Origin: an uncultured Chloroflexota bacterium
Lineage (GTDB): Bacteria; Chloroflexota; Anaerolineae; B4-G1; DUEL01
Length of the DNA: 8,444 nt
Assembly: GCA_937138275.1 (NCBI GenBank)
Contig: CAKZOY010000565.1
Coordinates: forward strand, 1 to 8,444
Direction of reading: 5' to 3'
The position numbers and the translations under genes are program-made. This document shows, piece by piece, positions 6,084 through 8,444 of this stretch. The notes below the pieces were generated by a model. The model saw only the letters and a program-made list of their open reading frames with translations. It did no database searches and was not told the origin of the DNA. Each line of letters opens with the position of its first letter. The first letter of the stretch is position 1.

Positions 6084-6842
6084 TCAATCCCCCGAGTGCC
6101 CGCCCTGCGGCGACGACGGGTGTTCGGGATTCTCAGAACCCCGGGAATCCAGGCCCCGAGCGGCGCATTCGGACTCATCTGGAGGATAGAAATCCTGATA
6201 ACGTACTGTTTCCCCGGGCGGCACCACCACAAATTCATCGGGAGGCCAGGGGCCGTGAAGCATCTTCTCTATCAGGGTCGTGGACCCTGGAATCTCCTCG
6301 TAGCGCAGCCCAAATCGTTCGGCCGTCCGGCGGGCATACTCCCGATACCGGTCCAGTTCGTACTGGCCTGTATTAATCAGGGCCAGCCGGGTGTAATGGT
6401 TCAACATCAGCCGGATAACCCGATCGGCCCGTTCCCGCCCGTACCGCTGAACAAGTCGATCGTACTCGGCGAAAGGGGTATCTCCGACCTCAATCCAGCC
6501 TTTGGTCAGGTAGTAGGTGCCCGGTTCCCGCGCGTTCTGTTCCCGCTGGGCGGCGCGCGAACCGAGGAAAATCGCGATGCAGTCATCCACCCGGGGGATG
6601 ACCAGAATATGCCGTCGGGCATGCAGGCCGATCACCGCCTGGGAACAGAGGCCGTATCCCAGAAGGACGACATCGTAAGAGTCGGGGACCTGGTCCACGC
6701 GCTCCTGGAGAGTGCTGCGCAGCCGATCGGGGTTGATGTGGAGGCCAAAATCCAGCACCTCATACCCGGCGCCGGGGGGCATCAGCGGGAGCATCTCTTC
6801 TATCACCGTAGCGCAGGCCAGGACGAATATGCGCGGGTTCAA
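6084..6842 (-). CDS. DUF1638 protein
   Basis: A 252-residue cytoplasmic protein without signal peptide or membrane segment. It has the DUF1638 signatures: YGLCSQAVIGL (63-73), LVIPRVDDCIAIFLGS (80-95) and GTYYLTKGWIE (108-118). C10, C66 and C88 and H35 could be metal or substrate ligands. No biochemical function is established for the family to my knowledge, but members recur beside corrinoid proteins and UroD-like methyltransferases, which matches this locus. It is the first gene of the minus-strand operon. The start is TTG at 6842, with AGGAG (6848-6852) 5 nt upstream and no better ATG nearby. The last 30 residues are polar, rich in G, S and P, and likely disordered. A role in substrate handling or corrinoid loading is conceivable but only inference. 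Confidence 0.87.
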   Translation of the reverse strand: MNPRIFVLACATVIEEMLPLMPPGAGYEVLDFGLHINPDRLRSTLQERVDQVPDSYDVVLLGYGLCSQAVIGLHARRHILVIPRVDDCIAIFLGSRAAQREQNAREPGTYYLTKGWIEVGDTPFAEYDRLVQRYGRERADRVIRLMLNHYTRLALINTGQYELDRYREYARRTAERFGLRYEEIPGSTTLIEKMLHGPWPPDEFVVVPPGETVRYQDFYPPDESECAARGLDSRGSENPEHPSSPQGGHSGD

Positions 6843-6862
6843 GTTGTCTCCTATCGGGGAAA

Positions 6863-6890
6863 TTGCATTATCGTGAGTTCAGGCTATAAT
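6863..6890 (+). promoter_or_regulatory. candidate promoter for the GntR regulator and CP2
   Basis: TTGCAT (6863-6868), 16 nt, and a perfect TATAAT (6885-6890) give a start near 6897 and a leader of about 78 nt. A second possible start is an extended -10 TGCTAATAT (6939-6947), with only a poor -35 (TTCGGC, 17 nt upstream). That one would start near 6954, inside the opposite promoter. Confidence 0.6.
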
Positions 6891-6945
6891 ACAGGTAACA
6901 GTCCGTATCGGGCGACTATTCGGCGATCCTCGTCAGCGTGCTAAT

Positions 6946-6974
6946 ATTATACACTTCTATAGGGAAGTTGTCAA
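6946..6974 (-). promoter_or_regulatory. consensus promoter of the DUF1638-CP1-methyltransferase operon
   Basis: On the minus strand TTGACA (6969-6974) and TATAAT (6946-6951) are separated by exactly 17 nt, a full match to the sigma70 consensus. The start would be near 6939, giving a leader of about 97 nt before the TTG codon at 6842. The -35 box abuts the GTG start of the regulator gene. A promoter this strong generally needs a repressor. Confidence 0.85.
6953..6968. promoter_or_regulatory. candidate operator for the GntR regulator
   Basis: ACTTC (6953-6957), 6 nt, GAAGT (6964-6968) forms an inverted repeat that fills the spacer between the -10 and -35 boxes of the minus-strand promoter. A bound dimer would block that promoter. 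The site also covers the AGGGA ribosome binding site region of the regulator gene, so its own synthesis could be affected. The assignment rests on position and symmetry only. Confidence 0.5.
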
Positions 6975-7715
6975 GTGGGAAATAAGTGGGTGATAGACCG
7001 CGATTCCTATGAGCCTGCCTACGCGCAACTGGCGCGCATCCTCAGCGCGCAGATCGCCGAGGGAGTCTACCGCCCCGGGGACCAGTTGCCCTCGGAGGCT
7101 CAACTGGTTGCCCAGTTCGGCGTCAGCCCGATGACCGTCCGACGAGCGATCAACATCCTGGTGGATCGCGGCATTGTGAGCACTGCCCAGGGGAAGGGAA
7201 CCTTCGTCCGCGGACTGGTCATCGCCGAGGCCGCGTTTCGCCTTCGGGAAAGCAACGGAGAAGAGGCCGAGCGCACCGTCCGCCTACTGCAGGCCACCAT
7301 TCTCCCCGCCGATGAGCGGGTGGCCCGGAAACTGGCAATCCGGCCGGGCACGCGGGTCATCTACCTGCGTCGCCTCGTCTACCGCGAACAGGAACCCACG
7401 ATGTACCACCGGGAATATCTGATCTACGACCCGACGCGCCCGGTGGTGGAGGATGAACTGCAGATCACGTCTCTGGAGGGCCTTTTCAAGGGGCAGGGGA
7501 GTCAGGGAGTACGTCGAGGCGATCTCTCCATTGAGGCGGTCAGCCTGAACGCCGAAGAAGCGGGCCTGCTGGGGCTTTCCCCCGGCGCTCCCGGGTTTTG
7601 CCTGGAGCACATCTTCTATGACTTCGCCAACCAGCCCATCGCCTGGGGCTGGTTCATCTGTCGCGCGGACCGATTCCGGCTGGTGACCCGGATCGGACCG
7701 GATGCGGAGGAATGA
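6975..7715 (+). CDS. GntR-family transcriptional regulator with UTRA domain (HutC subfamily)
   Basis: A 246-residue repressor-type regulator. The N-terminal winged helix-turn-helix (about 13-80) shows GDQLPSEAQL (35-44), the recognition helix region SPMTVRRAIN (51-60) and the wing GKGTFV (73-78). The UTRA effector-binding domain (about 95-240) shows GTRVIYLRRLVYREQEP and FYDFANQPIAW. HutC-subfamily proteins bind small metabolites and usually repress neighbouring genes as dimers. The start is GTG at 6975, preceded by AGGGA (6961-6965). Its product most likely controls the divergent methyltransferase operon and itself through the repeat at 6953-6968. It is followed after 4 nt by the CP2 gene, so the two are co-transcribed. 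The natural effector may be the methyl donor of the pathway, which is inference. Confidence 0.93.
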   Translation: MGNKWVIDRDSYEPAYAQLARILSAQIAEGVYRPGDQLPSEAQLVAQFGVSPMTVRRAINILVDRGIVSTAQGKGTFVRGLVIAEAAFRLRESNGEEAERTVRLLQATILPADERVARKLAIRPGTRVIYLRRLVYREQEPTMYHREYLIYDPTRPVVEDELQITSLEGLFKGQGSQGVRRGDLSIEAVSLNAEEAGLLGLSPGAPGFCLEHIFYDFANQPIAWGWFICRADRFRLVTRIGPDAEE

Positions 7716-7719
7716 GAGA

Positions 7720-8373
7720 ATGGACCCGGAACTCTGGAATTCGCTGAAGGAAAAAGTTGCCGCCCTGGATGAAGACGGCGTGCTGGAGACGGTGCGCCAG
7801 TCTCTGGAAAATGGCGAGAACCCGCTGGAGGTGATCGCGGCCTGCGAAGCGGGGATGCGGTTGGTAGGAGAACGCTACGAGCAGGGCATTTTCTACCTCT
7901 CCGGGCTGATTATGGCCGGGGAGATATTCCGCCAGGTGCTGGAGATCACTCAGCCCGCGCTCCAAGCGACGTTGAAAGGATCCGCCTCCGGGCGCGTGCT
8001 CATCGGCACCGCCCATGGCGATATCCACGACATCGGCAAGACCATCGTCCATATCGCCCTGCAGAGTTTCGGCTTTGAGGTGGAGGACCTGGGCGTGGAC
8101 GTCCCGCCGCACCGATTCGTGGAACGCGCGCTGACCTGGCAGCCGGATATCATCGGCATCTCCGGCCTGATCACTTCTTCCTACGAGAGCATGCGGGAGA
8201 CGATTCGCCTGCTGCGCGTCACTCAGCCCTCCTCCATCCCGATCATCATCGGCGGCGGGATGATCAACGAACAGATTTGCCAGTTTGTGGGCGCCGATTA
8301 CTGGACAAACGACGCGCTCAAGGGGGTGCGCATCTGCGAGCAGATTGTTCAGAATAAGGCATCTCGCGCGTAA
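7720..8373 (+). CDS. second methyltransferase corrinoid protein CP2 (MtgC/MtaC-like)
   Basis: A 217-residue cobalamin-binding methyl carrier. Residues 1-90 form the helical cap (VGERYEQGIFYLSGLIMAGE, 49-68). Residues 91-217 form the B12 domain, with DIHDIG (101-106, H103 the cobalt ligand), GISGLIT (146-152), IIIGGGM (175-181) and the late GADYWTNDA (191-199). ATG at 7720 is preferred over the in-frame ATG at 7702, because GGAGG (7706-7710) lies 9 nt upstream and within the regulator gene. It is co-transcribed with the GntR gene rather than with a methyltransferase, which is unusual. It may be a partner for the same UroD-like enzyme, a partner for an enzyme outside the window, or part of sensing. 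Compared with CP1, the Asn after DIHDIGK is Thr and the C-terminal helix differs. Confidence 0.94.
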   Translation: MDPELWNSLKEKVAALDEDGVLETVRQSLENGENPLEVIAACEAGMRLVGERYEQGIFYLSGLIMAGEIFRQVLEITQPALQATLKGSASGRVLIGTAHGDIHDIGKTIVHIALQSFGFEVEDLGVDVPPHRFVERALTWQPDIIGISGLITSSYESMRETIRLLRVTQPSSIPIIIGGGMINEQICQFVGADYWTNDALKGVRICEQIVQNKASRA

Positions 8374-8387
8374 AACGTAAATATATT

Positions 8388-8426
8388 GGGCGCTGGGAGG
8401 TAAGTGTTCAGCCACGCCCCATTTTT
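8388..8426 (+). terminator. intrinsic terminator after CP2
   Basis: GGGCG and TGG (8388-8396, with one bulged C) pair with CCA and CGCCC (8412-8419) around a 15-nt loop. The stem is followed by CA and five T (8422-8426). It begins 15 nt after the CP2 stop and closes the regulator-CP2 operon. Confidence 0.7.
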
Positions 8427-8444
8427 CACCGCCGAGACGCAGAG

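Larger units (their letters stand above)
6843..6974. promoter_or_regulatory. divergent control region of the methyl-transfer locus
   Basis: This 132-bp region carries promoters on both strands and an inverted repeat, and is locally AT-rich. AAGTTGTC occurs twice in direct orientation (6841-6848 and 6965-6972). TAT(C/T)CGG-type words recur at 6852, 6906 and 6917. No cobalamin-riboswitch box is visible in either leader. Confidence 0.75.

Noticed and set aside
6843..6974. Cobalamin riboswitch in the leader of the corrinoid operon
   Set aside because: The leaders are short (about 80-100 nt) and no B12-box-like sequence or the usual multi-stem layout is visible.

Overview
The window is GC-rich and densely packed. 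It looks like a piece of an anaerobic bacterial chromosome. The gene content (corrinoid methyl-transfer proteins, a UroD-like methyltransferase, a DUF1638 protein), the high G+C and the C/G-tract hairpin repeats all suggest Chloroflexota (Anaerolineae-like) or a similar anaerobe. That assignment is inference; no marker gene is present.

The core is a divergent one-carbon (methyl-transfer) locus. A 132-bp intergenic region (6843-6974) fires both ways. Leftwards (minus strand), a consensus promoter (TTGACA, 17 nt, TATAAT) reads a DUF1638 protein, a methyltransferase corrinoid protein (CP1) and a UroD-superfamily methyltransferase (MT-I type), and ends at an intrinsic terminator (3944-3982). Rightwards (plus strand) lie a GntR/UTRA regulator and, 4 nt later, a second paralogous corrinoid protein (CP2), followed by a terminator (8388-8426). 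A small inverted repeat sits exactly in the spacer of the minus-strand promoter and is the obvious candidate operator.

Further left on the minus strand are a 14-helix-type (DHA2) MFS transporter (2303-3922), a pterin-dependent methyltransferase of the AcsE/MtgA/MT-II type (953-1753) with its own terminator, and a family-2 glycosyltransferase (149-829) that looks unrelated. A possible 19-codon tail of another gene opens the window on the plus strand.

The inferred pathway is: an unknown methylated or methoxylated compound, perhaps imported or exported by the MFS protein, donates its methyl group through the UroD-like enzyme to the cobalt of CP1 (or CP2). The pterin-binding enzyme then moves it to tetrahydrofolate for the Wood-Ljungdahl or methyl-oxidation branch. 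A corrinoid reactivase (RamA/RACo-like) and CODH/ACS are not in the window.

The 549-bp gap between the MFS and pterin methyltransferase genes is not empty. It holds what looks like a non-autonomous mobile element (1800-2087) with imperfect terminal inverted repeats and an exact 10-bp flanking direct repeat. Inside it is a second C/G-tract element (about 1863-2051) bounded by a 9-bp direct repeat and packed with strong hairpins.
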